Assembly (NCBI GenBank): GCA_905198295.1
Contig: CAJKBW010000094.1
Span: 1-10,763 of the forward strand
Direction: 5' to 3'
From: an uncultured Oscillospiraceae bacterium
GTDB taxonomy: Bacteria > Bacillota > Clostridia > Oscillospirales > Acutalibacteraceae
Length of the DNA stretch: 10,763 nt
A program made the translations under genes and the position numbers. Position 1 is the first letter of the stretch; each line of letters starts with the position of its first letter. Positions 5,218 through 10,763 of the stretch are shown here, piece after piece. The notes under the pieces are model-generated. The model had not been told where the DNA came from. It ran no database searches and worked only from the letters and a program-made list of their open reading frames with translations.

Positions 5218-7128
5218 ATGAAACTGCGGGAGAATACCTTTGTCAAGATGCTGGCAAGCCTGCTGCTGACGGTGGCGCTGTTTTTGACCTTTACGGGGGT
5301 TTTGGCGGGCGTTTACATGCTCTCGAAGGAGGCCTATACGGAGGATTACACCGACACCGAAGACTGTGCGAGACAGTTGCATCAGAACGCCCGTCAGGTG
5401 CTGGACAGCAATTTCCGACTGCAGTTTGCCGGGAGCAACTTTGTCTATCAGGTGATCGATGAGAATGACCACGAGGTACAGCGCAATTTCAGCGTGGACG
5501 AGACGTTGGAAGGGCTGAGTACGCAGGTGTATTCCGAGGACTTCTATGTGATCACTTCGACCGACAGTGAAGGAAACGAATACCAGTACACATCCTATTA
5601 CGAACCGTCGAGTTTTTCCGGAAAAGTTTTGGAAAGCCGCTATACCATCCTGTACGGCCTGCGCAGCGGTCTGCCGTATGACGATATCTATGCCGAGCGG
5701 GCGGCACAGCAGCGGTTTATGTATAAATGGCTGACGCCAATACTGATGCTGACCGGTATGGTGCTGCTGGTGGCGGTATTCCTTGCGAGCTTCTGTATCG
5801 CGGCAGCCGGCCATAAGGCAGGACGGGAAGGAATCGTCCTCAACGGCTTTGATAAGATCTGGCTGGAGGTGCTGCTCGCAGCGGTGTGCCTGGCCGGGAT
5901 ATTTGTGGTGACTGGCTTCGGCGCCGTCCTGATTGTCGCGCTGGCGACCCCGCTGCTGCTGAGTATCGTGCTGGTACCGACGATGCTTTCGATTGTCCGC
6001 CGGGTTAAGGCGCATATGCTGTGGAAAAGCACGCTGCTCTATCAGCTGTGGAGGGTGCTGCGCCTGCTGATCCGGCATATCCATATCACCGTGCGCGTGG
6101 TGGGGCTGATGGCATTGTATGCGCTGGTGCAGATTTTTGTGGCAGTCAGCCTGGCACACGGCGGTGTGCTGGCGGCATGGATCTGGATATTCCTCAATGT
6201 CCCGATTGTTGTGCTGGCGGTGCTGATCATCTCCCAGTACGAGACCATCCGCAAAGCGACGGCGCGTATGGCGGAAGGGGAGCTGGGGCAGGTAGTGGAT
6301 GAGAATAAGGTGCCGTTTTTCGTGGGGATCGCGCGCAATCTCAACCGCAGCGGGAACGCGATACAGATTGCGGTGGATGAGGCGACCAGAAGCGAGCGGA
6401 TGAAAACCGAGCTCATCACCAATGTGTCGCACGATATCAAGACCCCGCTGACCTCCATCATCAGCTATGTCGGCCTGCTCAAGGCGATGCCGATTGAGAA
6501 CGAGCGGGAGCGGGAATATATCGACATCCTCGACCGGAAATCCCGGCGGCTCGGCCAGCTGATGAATGACCTGGTGGAGGCATCGAAGGTGACCGCCGGC
6601 GCGGTTTCGGTGAATATTGAGCCGATCAACCTCGGTGAGCTGGTGCGGCAGGCCAGTGCGGAATTTGAGGCGCGCATGGAGGAAAACGATATCCAGCTGA
6701 TGTGCCACCTGCCGGAGGAACCCATTATGGTGCAGGCGGACGGGCGGCATATGTGGCGGGTGCTCGACAACCTGTTTGGCAATGCGGTCAAATACGCAAT
6801 GCCGGGCACGCGGGTGTACGTGGATCTGACGGTGGTGAACGCAAATGAAGCGGTGCTGCTGGTCAAAAATATTTCGCGGGAGCCGCTGAATATTGCGCCG
6901 AATGAGCTGATGGAGCGTTTTGTGCGCGGCGATGCATCGCGGAATACCGAAGGCAGCGGACTGGGGCTCTCGATTGCACGCTCCCTGATGGAGCTGCAGC
7001 ATGGCACGATGGATATCCGTATTGACGGGGATTTGTTCAAGGTGATTTTGGGCCTCCGGCTGGCGGCGGATGTGCCGTCCGTGCCGACAGTCAGCATGAA
7101 GCCGGTTGAGCCCAGGCAGGCGGAATAA
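5218..7128 (+). CDS. polytopic sensor histidine kinase
   Basis: This 636-residue membrane kinase has TM1 at about 12-36, an extracytoplasmic domain of about 130 residues (acidic, Tyr-rich), then roughly five further helices between 171 and 340. A linker leads to the HisKA domain with H405 in TNVSHDIKTPLTSIISY. The ATP-binding domain shows the N box (DNLFGNAVKYA, N518/N522) and the G2 box GSGLGLSIA (579-587). The usual G1 box DxGxG is not visible; the position reads LVKNISREPLNIAPNELMERF, a variant I recall from a group of Clostridial kinases. AAAGGAAGAGG precedes the ATG. It should phosphorylate D54 of the regulator encoded just upstream. The signal is unknown; the large sensor loop suggests an external ligand or envelope state. 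Confidence 0.95.
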   Translation: MKLRENTFVKMLASLLLTVALFLTFTGVLAGVYMLSKEAYTEDYTDTEDCARQLHQNARQVLDSNFRLQFAGSNFVYQVIDENDHEVQRNFSVDETLEGLSTQVYSEDFYVITSTDSEGNEYQYTSYYEPSSFSGKVLESRYTILYGLRSGLPYDDIYAERAAQQRFMYKWLTPILMLTGMVLLVAVFLASFCIAAAGHKAGREGIVLNGFDKIWLEVLLAAVCLAGIFVVTGFGAVLIVALATPLLLSIVLVPTMLSIVRRVKAHMLWKSTLLYQLWRVLRLLIRHIHITVRVVGLMALYALVQIFVAVSLAHGGVLAAWIWIFLNVPIVVLAVLIISQYETIRKATARMAEGELGQVVDENKVPFFVGIARNLNRSGNAIQIAVDEATRSERMKTELITNVSHDIKTPLTSIISYVGLLKAMPIENEREREYIDILDRKSRRLGQLMNDLVEASKVTAGAVSVNIEPINLGELVRQASAEFEARMEENDIQLMCHLPEEPIMVQADGRHMWRVLDNLFGNAVKYAMPGTRVYVDLTVVNANEAVLLVKNISREPLNIAPNELMERFVRGDASRNTEGSGLGLSIARSLMELQHGTMDIRIDGDLFKVILGLRLAADVPSVPTVSMKPVEPRQAE

Positions 7129-7144
7129 GCAGTTGCGCTGATTC

Positions 7145-7179
7145 GGGATACGGCAAAGGATTGTATTTTGCCGTATTCC
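7145..7179 (+). terminator. hairpin after the kinase gene, possible weak terminator
   Basis: GGGATACGGCAAA (7145-7157) pairs with TTTGCCGTATTCC (7167-7179), one G-T pair, around a nine-base loop. It lies 17 bases after the kinase stop, where a terminator is expected. No T-run follows, so it may end the transcript inefficiently or simply cap its 3' end. The next promoter starts immediately after it. Confidence 0.4.
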
Positions 7180-7181
7180 CA

Positions 7182-7210
7182 TTGCATCCGCGGCCAAAAT
7201 ACAGTACAAT
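7182..7210 (+). promoter_or_regulatory. sigma-A-type promoter for the membrane protein/permease operon
   Basis: TTGCAT (7182-7187) and TACAAT (7205-7210) are separated by 17 bp, a good housekeeping promoter. Transcription would start near 7216-7218, leaving an 80-base leader before the ATG at 7300. Confidence 0.7.
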
Positions 7211-7218
7211 AATAGCGG

Positions 7219-7252
7219 AAAGCCGGCCGGAGAAGTTTTTCCGGCCGGCTTT
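7219..7252 (+). promoter_or_regulatory. long perfect hairpin at the predicted 5' end of the transcript
   Basis: AAAGCCGGCCGG (7219-7230) pairs perfectly with CCGGCCGGCTTT (7241-7252), and the stem can grow by three more pairs (one G-U) into the AGAAGTTTTT loop. It starts within a few bases of the predicted transcription start. Such a 5' stem can protect mRNA from decay; alternatively it is a terminator for read-through from the kinase gene, though only TTT follows. GTTTTTCCG occurs here (7235-7243) and again at 7270-7278. Confidence 0.6.
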
Positions 7253-7299
7253 GCGGATGCTGCGGCTGCGTTTTTCCGACGAAAGGAAGTTTAACGGAT

Positions 7300-7872
7300 A
7301 TGGATAATCCTTCGGTGATGGTGACCTATCTCAGCCCGATTCTCGGCCTGCTGCTGGAGGCGGTGCTCTGCTTTGCCGGCTACCGGCTGCAGCGTATCGG
7401 CATCGCCTTAATCGGCTTCCTGCTCGGTGCCGGTATTGGCATGTCGATTGCGGGAGATCGGGAAGGGCTGGCATGGCTGGCCATTGTGCTGGCGCTGGCG
7501 GGCGGAATATTATTTTCCGTCCTGGCTTATCGGATGTATCTGGCGGGGATTTTCCTGCTCAGCGGGATTCTGGCATTTACGATTGCCCAGGCGCCGCTGC
7601 TTTTGCTGCATCTGCCCGGCTGGGCGAATATAGCGGGCGGCGCGGTTATCGGCATTGTGGTGGGCATTCTGGCAGTTAAATTTACCCGGCCGGTGCTGAT
7701 CCTTACCACCGCGCTGCAGGGAAGCTTTGGGGTTGTCCGGCATGGACTGACGCTGCTGGGGGAGAATCCGGATCAGCCGGGCGGCTGGATGCTGTATGCG
7801 TCTATCGCGGCAGCTGTTGTGCTGGCGGTGCTTGGTATTTGTGTGCAGCGGCGTACGTCGCCGGAGAAATAA
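7300..7872 (+). CDS. polytopic membrane protein, TMEM198/DUF4203-like
   Basis: The 190-residue protein is almost wholly hydrophobic, with about seven membrane helices (near 9-29, 33-51, 56-79, 81-105, 109-127, 130-147 and 165-185). Small residues crowd the helices: GFLLGAGIGM, GGAVIGIVVGILAV and LQGSFGVVRHG. This Gly-rich repeated-helix pattern resembles the DUF4203/TMEM198-like family, whose bacterial function is unknown; the match is by pattern only. No catalytic residues or signal peptide are seen, and the C-terminus (VQRRTSPEK) is positive and probably cytoplasmic. AAAGGAAG precedes the ATG. The permease gene follows 24 bp downstream, so the two are probably co-transcribed from the promoter at 7182. 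Confidence 0.8.
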   Translation: MDNPSVMVTYLSPILGLLLEAVLCFAGYRLQRIGIALIGFLLGAGIGMSIAGDREGLAWLAIVLALAGGILFSVLAYRMYLAGIFLLSGILAFTIAQAPLLLLHLPGWANIAGGAVIGIVVGILAVKFTRPVLILTTALQGSFGVVRHGLTLLGENPDQPGGWMLYASIAAAVVLAVLGICVQRRTSPEK

Positions 7873-7896
7873 AAGAGCGGATAAGTTGGGGTGCGG

Positions 7897-8823
7897 ATGA
7901 TGGAGTTTTGGACGGTGGCACAGCAGGTGCTGGTGCTGTTTCTTCTGGTAGCGGTCGGCTATGCCGGCGGGAAGGCCAAATGGTTCGGACATGAGGCGGT
8001 TCGGGGCTGTACCGAGCTTGTGCTGCTGGTTGCGACGCCATGCGTCATCATCCAGTCGTTTCAGAAGCCGTTTGACCGGTCGATGCTCGCGGGACTGGGT
8101 GCGGCTGCGCTGATTGCGCTTGGGGTGCACGCAGCTGCGATTGGACTGACACATCTGGTTTTCCGGGATAAGGATGAGGCGCGTCGCCGGGTGCTGCGTT
8201 TCGGCACGGTGTTTTCCAACGCCGGGTATATGTCCCTGCCGCTGCAGCAGGCGCTGCTTGGCGAGGAAGGCGTATTTTACGGCGCGGCCTATGTGGCGGT
8301 GTTCAACCTGATCGTGTGGAGCTGCGGTGTGCTGGAGATGAGCGGGGACCGTAAAAATCTGTCGGTGAAAAAGCTGGTGCTTAACCCGGGGATGATCGGT
8401 CTGGCCTTCGGGCTGCCGATCTTTCTTTTTTCGATCCCGCTGCCGGAGGTAATCGCAGCGCCGATCGATCATCTTGCGGCGCTCAATACCCCGCTGCCGA
8501 TGATTATCGTGGGGGTATACCTTGCCGATACAAAACTGATGTCGATCTGGAAGGATGCCCGCTGTTATCTGGCGGCGGGCCTGCGGCTGCTGGTGATTCC
8601 GCTGGCGACGCTGGTCGTACTGCTGCTGTGCGGGGTAAGGGGTACGCTGCTGACCGCCTGCGTGATCGCGGCAAGCGCTCCCTGTGCGGCGGCGACCACG
8701 ATGTTTGCCACCCGATATCAGCAGGATACCGCCCTGTCGGTGAATCTGGTTTCCATGACCACCCTGTTGTCGGTGGTGACGATGCCGCTGGTGGTGGGGC
8801 TGAGTCAGGCGCTCGGCGGATAA
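7897..8823 (+). CDS. AEC (auxin efflux carrier) family permease
   Basis: This 308-residue protein has about ten hydrophobic helices in two five-helix halves. It contains motifs typical of AEC transporters: GTVFSNAGYMSLPL in the first half, then LNPGMIGLAFGLPIF and NTPLPMIIVGVYLA in the second. Family members export or import organic anions such as malate; the substrate here cannot be read from the sequence. Start choice is uncertain: GTG 7891, ATG 7897 and ATG 7900 are in frame. ATG 7897 is taken because a weak GGGG (7888-7891) lies 5 bases upstream. The weak initiation site and short 24-bp gap suggest translational coupling to the upstream membrane protein gene. Its 3' end faces a minus-strand gene across a terminator zone. 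Confidence 0.9.
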   Translation: MMEFWTVAQQVLVLFLLVAVGYAGGKAKWFGHEAVRGCTELVLLVATPCVIIQSFQKPFDRSMLAGLGAAALIALGVHAAAIGLTHLVFRDKDEARRRVLRFGTVFSNAGYMSLPLQQALLGEEGVFYGAAYVAVFNLIVWSCGVLEMSGDRKNLSVKKLVLNPGMIGLAFGLPIFLFSIPLPEVIAAPIDHLAALNTPLPMIIVGVYLADTKLMSIWKDARCYLAAGLRLLVIPLATLVVLLLCGVRGTLLTACVIAASAPCAAATTMFATRYQQDTALSVNLVSMTTLLSVVTMPLVVGLSQALGG

Positions 8824-8833
8824 ATTACCACAT

Positions 8834-8857
8834 AAAAAAACGACCCCGTCGGGCCGT
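8834..8857 (-). terminator. intrinsic terminator of the minus-strand gene
   Basis: On the minus strand ACGGCCC and GGGTCGT-type arms (8840-8857, seven pairs including one G-U, loop GACG) are followed at once by seven U (8840-8834). It lies about 100 bases past the stop of the minus gene and only ten bases from the permease stop. Confidence 0.7.
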
Positions 8858-8925
8858 GTTGGAATAAAGGGAAATGGTAAAAAACAATACATGGTTTTGC
8901 CCGCCTTTTTCATAAGGCGGTGGAG

Positions 8926-8964
8926 AGCCGGAGCGCTGCCCCGGCTGATCCCAGTTTATTTTTT
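8926..8964 (+). terminator. possible plus-strand terminator for the permease operon
   Basis: AGCCGG (8926-8931) and CCGGCT (8941-8946) form a six-pair stem; TTTATTTTTT (8955-8964) follows after eight bases. The spacing is longer than ideal, so it may be weak. It overlaps the end of the minus-strand gene (stop at 8956-8958). Another hairpin, CCGCCTT/AAGGCGG (8901-8920), lies just before it without a T-run. Confidence 0.35.
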
Positions 8965-9252
8965 GGGCTTGCGGTCATTGGGGGAGGCCTGATCGTCGCC
9001 CTTGCGGCGCAGCACCAGATCCCCGACCAGCCCGCCGATAATGCCGGCGGCGAAAAGCACCGGTGCCGTTTCCAGCGCTGCATCGCGGTAAGCGAGGGTA
9101 CGCAGATAATCCGGCGTGTATGGCGCCAGCCAGTGCGCTGCCGCAGCAAAAAGCACCAACAGCAACGCCAGTTGAAAGGCGGCACGGAACGCCAGATGGG
9201 CAAACGGATGCATCCGCCGGTAGCTATCCCGGAGCTTATGTAGCCAGGTCAT
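8956..9252 (-). CDS. small two-helix membrane protein, unknown function
   Basis: This 98-residue protein begins MTWLHKLRDSYRRMHPFAH, a basic N-terminal segment, then a hydrophobic helix at about 22-42 (LAFRAAFQLALLLVLFAAAAHWL). A polar stretch, PYTPDYLRTLAYRDAALE, precedes a second helix at about 64-80 (APVLFAAGIIGGLVGDLVL). The tail, RRKGDDQASPNDRKPKK, is highly basic. Both ends are probably cytoplasmic, forming a hairpin in the membrane. I do not recognise the family. On the minus strand an AGGAAAGGA ribosome binding site lies about 11 bases before the ATG, a promoter is at 9318-9346 and a terminator at 8834-8857. It is therefore a complete single-gene unit, which argues that it is real despite its size. 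Confidence 0.75.
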   Translation of the reverse strand: MTWLHKLRDSYRRMHPFAHLAFRAAFQLALLLVLFAAAAHWLAPYTPDYLRTLAYRDAALETAPVLFAAGIIGGLVGDLVLRRKGDDQASPNDRKPKK

Positions 9253-9317
9253 CGAAATCGCTGTCCTTTCCTATCGTTTGGCTGAACGTATGGATAAAAA
9301 CGATCGCCTGCATAAAC

Positions 9318-9346
9318 AGTGTACCATGTGTGCATATCTAGCTCAA
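9318..9346 (-). promoter_or_regulatory. promoter of the small minus-strand gene
   Basis: Read on the minus strand, TTGAGC (9346-9341), a 17-bp spacer and TACACT (9323-9318) form a good housekeeping promoter, with TGG just before the -10 (extended -10). Transcription would begin near 9311, about 58 bases before the start codon. Confidence 0.65.
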
Positions 9347-9397
9347 GACAAACCATTTTCCAAAAAAGGAGAAAATAGCCACGGAAGGGAGATCATC

Positions 9398-10213
9398 ATG
9401 ATACGTATCGGAGCCTCAACCGCAAACCTCTATCCGCTGGAAACCGAGCGGGCGCTTGACTGCCTGCTGGAACTCGGTTTCCGTGAGCTTGAGGTGTTTC
9501 TGAATACCGAATCGGAAGCGGAAGAAACGTTCATCCGCCGGCTGCGTGCGCGGGCGGATGAGGCCGGTGCCGTCATCCGCTCGGTGCATCCGTACCTTTC
9601 CGGGACAGAACCGTATCTGCTGTTTTCCGCTTATCACCGCCGGTATGAGGATGGTCTGAAGAATTACCGCCGGCTTTTCCGTGCCGCGCAGCTGCTTGGC
9701 GCCTCGTATGTGGTGATGCATGGCGATAAGCGCGAAGGCGTGCTTCCGGTCGAAGAGTCCATCGCCTGTTTCGAGGGGGTATATGATCTGGGCCGCACCT
9801 ATGGGGTAACCCTCCTGCAGGAAAACGTGGTTCGCTTTCGAGCCGGCGACCCGGCGTATGTGGCGGCCATGCGCCGTCAGCTGGGCGATAAGGCGGGTTT
9901 TGTGTTTGACATCAAACAATGCCTGCGCAGCGGTCACACGCCCGATGCGATGCTCGATGCAATGGGGGATGCGCTCGTGCATGTGCATATCAGTGATCAT
10001 GACACGACGCATGACTGCCTGATGCCGGGAGCCGGAACGATGGATTACGGCCCATTGTTTGCCCGCCTGCTGCACCAGCAGTTCAGCGGCAGCGTAATGC
10101 TCGAGCTGTATCGTTCGAACTACGAAGCGGAGACGGAGCTGATATCCGGCCGCAAATACCTGGAAACTGTATTGCACGATGAAGAAATTCGTTTTAGGGA
10201 TGGCCATACTTGA
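9398..10213 (+). CDS. sugar phosphate isomerase/epimerase-type TIM-barrel protein
   Basis: The 271-residue protein fits the xylose-isomerase-like/AP endonuclease 2 TIM-barrel superfamily. Successive strands carry likely metal or substrate residues: H108 (VVMHGDKREG), E142 (LLQENVVRF), D171 (FVFDIKQCLRSG), H195/H197 and D200/H201 (VHVHISDHD), and E236 (VMLELYRSNYE). The E-D-H-E set is the usual divalent-metal site of keto-sugar isomerases/epimerases. The substrate is unknown. ATG 9398 is chosen since GGAAGGGAG (9383-9391) lies 6 bases before it and the protein starts directly at strand 1 (MIRIGAS). The longer in-frame start at 9278 would add 40 poorly structured residues overlapping the divergent minus promoter. 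I could not find a convincing promoter for this gene in 9253-9397. Confidence 0.88.
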   Translation: MIRIGASTANLYPLETERALDCLLELGFRELEVFLNTESEAEETFIRRLRARADEAGAVIRSVHPYLSGTEPYLLFSAYHRRYEDGLKNYRRLFRAAQLLGASYVVMHGDKREGVLPVEESIACFEGVYDLGRTYGVTLLQENVVRFRAGDPAYVAAMRRQLGDKAGFVFDIKQCLRSGHTPDAMLDAMGDALVHVHISDHDTTHDCLMPGAGTMDYGPLFARLLHQQFSGSVMLELYRSNYEAETELISGRKYLETVLHDEEIRFRDGHT

Positions 10214-10268
10214 TATAGCGGTTGGGAAGGGGAAAACAACTATATTTAGGGGAATTGAGCAAATCTAC

Positions 10269-10296
10269 TTGACTTTTGATTCTTTGTGGGTATAAT
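10269..10296 (+). promoter_or_regulatory. near-consensus sigma-A promoter
   Basis: TTGACT (10269-10274), a 16-bp spacer and TATAAT (10291-10296) form the best promoter in the window. It drives the small gene at 10343, with a start near 10303 and a leader of about 40 bases. The 10214-10268 stretch before it shows no clear terminator for the TIM-barrel gene. Confidence 0.85.
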
Positions 10297-10342
10297 TGTG
10301 ATGGTAATTCGCGATTTGTAACAGAAGGAGAGTAGAAAGGTC

Positions 10343-10663
10343 ATGAATCAGCAATCCCTGGAAGGAACCACGGTCACCAGTTGTCAGATTGTGAAAATCT
10401 ATCGGCACCTTTGCTCCCAGCTTTCTCCGAAACCGCGCTTTGGTCTTCAGTTGACATTTTCAGACGACACCAGCTCATGCTATCCGGACCTGATGATCCG
10501 GAAATCGTGGGTAAAGCGTTTGAGCAAGCGCCTGGAAGGGCGCGCAGTAGATCCGGATACCGTACAGGATATTATCGATGATTATCTCGGCGAAGTGTAT
10601 GGACCGCAGTGGAAAAAGCGGCGCAGCCTGCGGCGGTTTCTGCCGGACAGTTTTAAAAAATAA
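10343..10663 (+). CDS. small protein of unknown function, possibly DUF6514-like
   Basis: This 106-residue soluble protein has a strand-rich first half (VTSCQIVKIYRHLCSQ ... FGLQLTFSDDTSSCYPDLM), a basic patch (RKSWVKRLSKRLEG), an acidic helix (VDPDTVQDIIDDYLGEVYG) and a very basic tail (KKRRSLRRFLPDSFKK). The order of a short FGLQ-type strand and a DPDTVQDIIDDYL-type helix recalls small Clostridial proteins of the DUF6514 kind, but that assignment is from memory and weak. No catalytic motif, signal peptide or membrane helix is seen. AAGGAG (10325-10330) and AAAGG (10336-10340) precede the ATG. A near-consensus promoter just upstream suggests strong, independent expression. A further promoter begins three bases after its stop. 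Confidence 0.75.
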   Translation: MNQQSLEGTTVTSCQIVKIYRHLCSQLSPKPRFGLQLTFSDDTSSCYPDLMIRKSWVKRLSKRLEGRAVDPDTVQDIIDDYLGEVYGPQWKKRRSLRRFLPDSFKK

Positions 10664-10665
10664 GC

Positions 10666-10695
10666 TTGGACTTTGGAAAGGTTTTGTGCTATACT
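10666..10695 (+). promoter_or_regulatory. promoter for a gene beyond the window
   Basis: TTGGAC (10666-10671) and TATACT (10690-10695) are 18 bp apart, with TGC just before the -10 (extended -10). The remaining 68 bases are AT-rich and hold no start codon with a usable reading frame (ATG 10733 meets a stop after two codons), so the gene, or a non-coding RNA, begins outside the window. Confidence 0.6.
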
Positions 10696-10763
10696 GTTCG
10701 TATAAAGCAAAAAATGGCACTGTAAAGTAAAAATGAAAAAGTAGAACCCGAAAGCACAGAAAA

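Noticed and set aside
4717..7209. 830-codon open frame on the minus strand opposite the two-component genes
   Set aside because: Same cause: the plus strand encodes clear receiver, winged-helix and kinase domains, and the antisense translation has no recognisable domain.
7510..8913. 467-codon minus-strand frame opposite the membrane protein and permease
   Set aside because: Composition is an antisense artefact; the plus-strand genes have typical membrane-protein sequence and family motifs.
9278..9397. 40-residue N-terminal extension of the TIM-barrel protein
   Set aside because: The ATG at 9398 has a well-placed ribosome binding site and starts at the first barrel strand; the extension overlaps the divergent promoter and has no conserved character.
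10213..10246. Inverted repeat ATATA...GTTG / CAAC...TATAT after the TIM-barrel gene
   Set aside because: Weak AT stem with a bulge and a long loop, and no T-run after it; not a convincing terminator.

Overview
The window reads as a high-GC (roughly 58-60% by eye) member of the Firmicutes/Clostridia, most like a gut Oscillospirales-type genome. This is inferred from strong AAGGAG-type ribosome binding sites, sigma-A promoters, intrinsic terminators with U-tracts, a VanR/PhoB-style two-component pair of a Clostridial type, and a Clostridial-style microcompartment operon. No rRNA, tRNA, CRISPR array, insertion sequence or phage gene was seen.

Region 1 (1-4336, all + strand) is the 3' half of a bacterial microcompartment (BMC) operon. 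The order is: tail of a BMC-H gene cut by the window edge; a BMC-H with an unusual pore loop; a BMC-H with a Lys/Ala/Pro-rich N-terminal extension and a strong internal ribosome binding site; a canonical BMC-H; pduL (phosphate acyltransferase); a BMC-P pentamer gene (EutN/PduN type); pduS (RnfC-like flavin/Fe-S oxidoreductase); and pduT (tandem-domain trimer with the Fe-S ligand cysteine). A strong intrinsic terminator follows. The order matches pduJ-K-L-N-S-T of classical Pdu operons with M, O, P and Q absent. The set (several BMC-H, PduL, EutN, RnfC-like, BMC-T) also fits glycyl-radical propanediol (fucose/rhamnose) compartments of Clostridia. The signature enzyme, aldehyde dehydrogenase and alcohol dehydrogenase are not in the window and should lie upstream. 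Together the genes make a protein shell with hexamers, a trimer and a vertex pentamer, recycle CoA inside it through PduL to give acyl-phosphate, and move electrons across the shell through PduS and PduT.

Region 2 (4380-7179) is a two-component system with its own promoters: an OmpR/PhoB response regulator and a polytopic histidine kinase 21 bp downstream. It follows the BMC terminator directly, but nothing in the sequence proves that it controls the BMC.

Region 3 (7182-8964) is a promoter with a very stable hairpin at the start of the transcript, then a polytopic membrane protein and an AEC-family permease, ending in a convergent terminator zone. Region 4 is one minus-strand gene (8956-9252) for a small two-helix membrane protein, with its own promoter and terminator. 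Region 5 (9398-10213) is a TIM-barrel sugar-phosphate isomerase/epimerase-type protein. Region 6 (10269-10763) is a small acidic/basic protein of unknown function behind a near-consensus promoter, followed by another promoter whose gene lies outside the window.

The most interesting signals are in the shell genes. One BMC-H gene appears able to make long and short forms, echoing PduB/PduB'. Two neighbouring BMC-H genes share a 161-bp stretch of perfect identity. Several RNA hairpins sit at operon-internal gaps, including one whose U-tract faces the antisense direction just before pduS.
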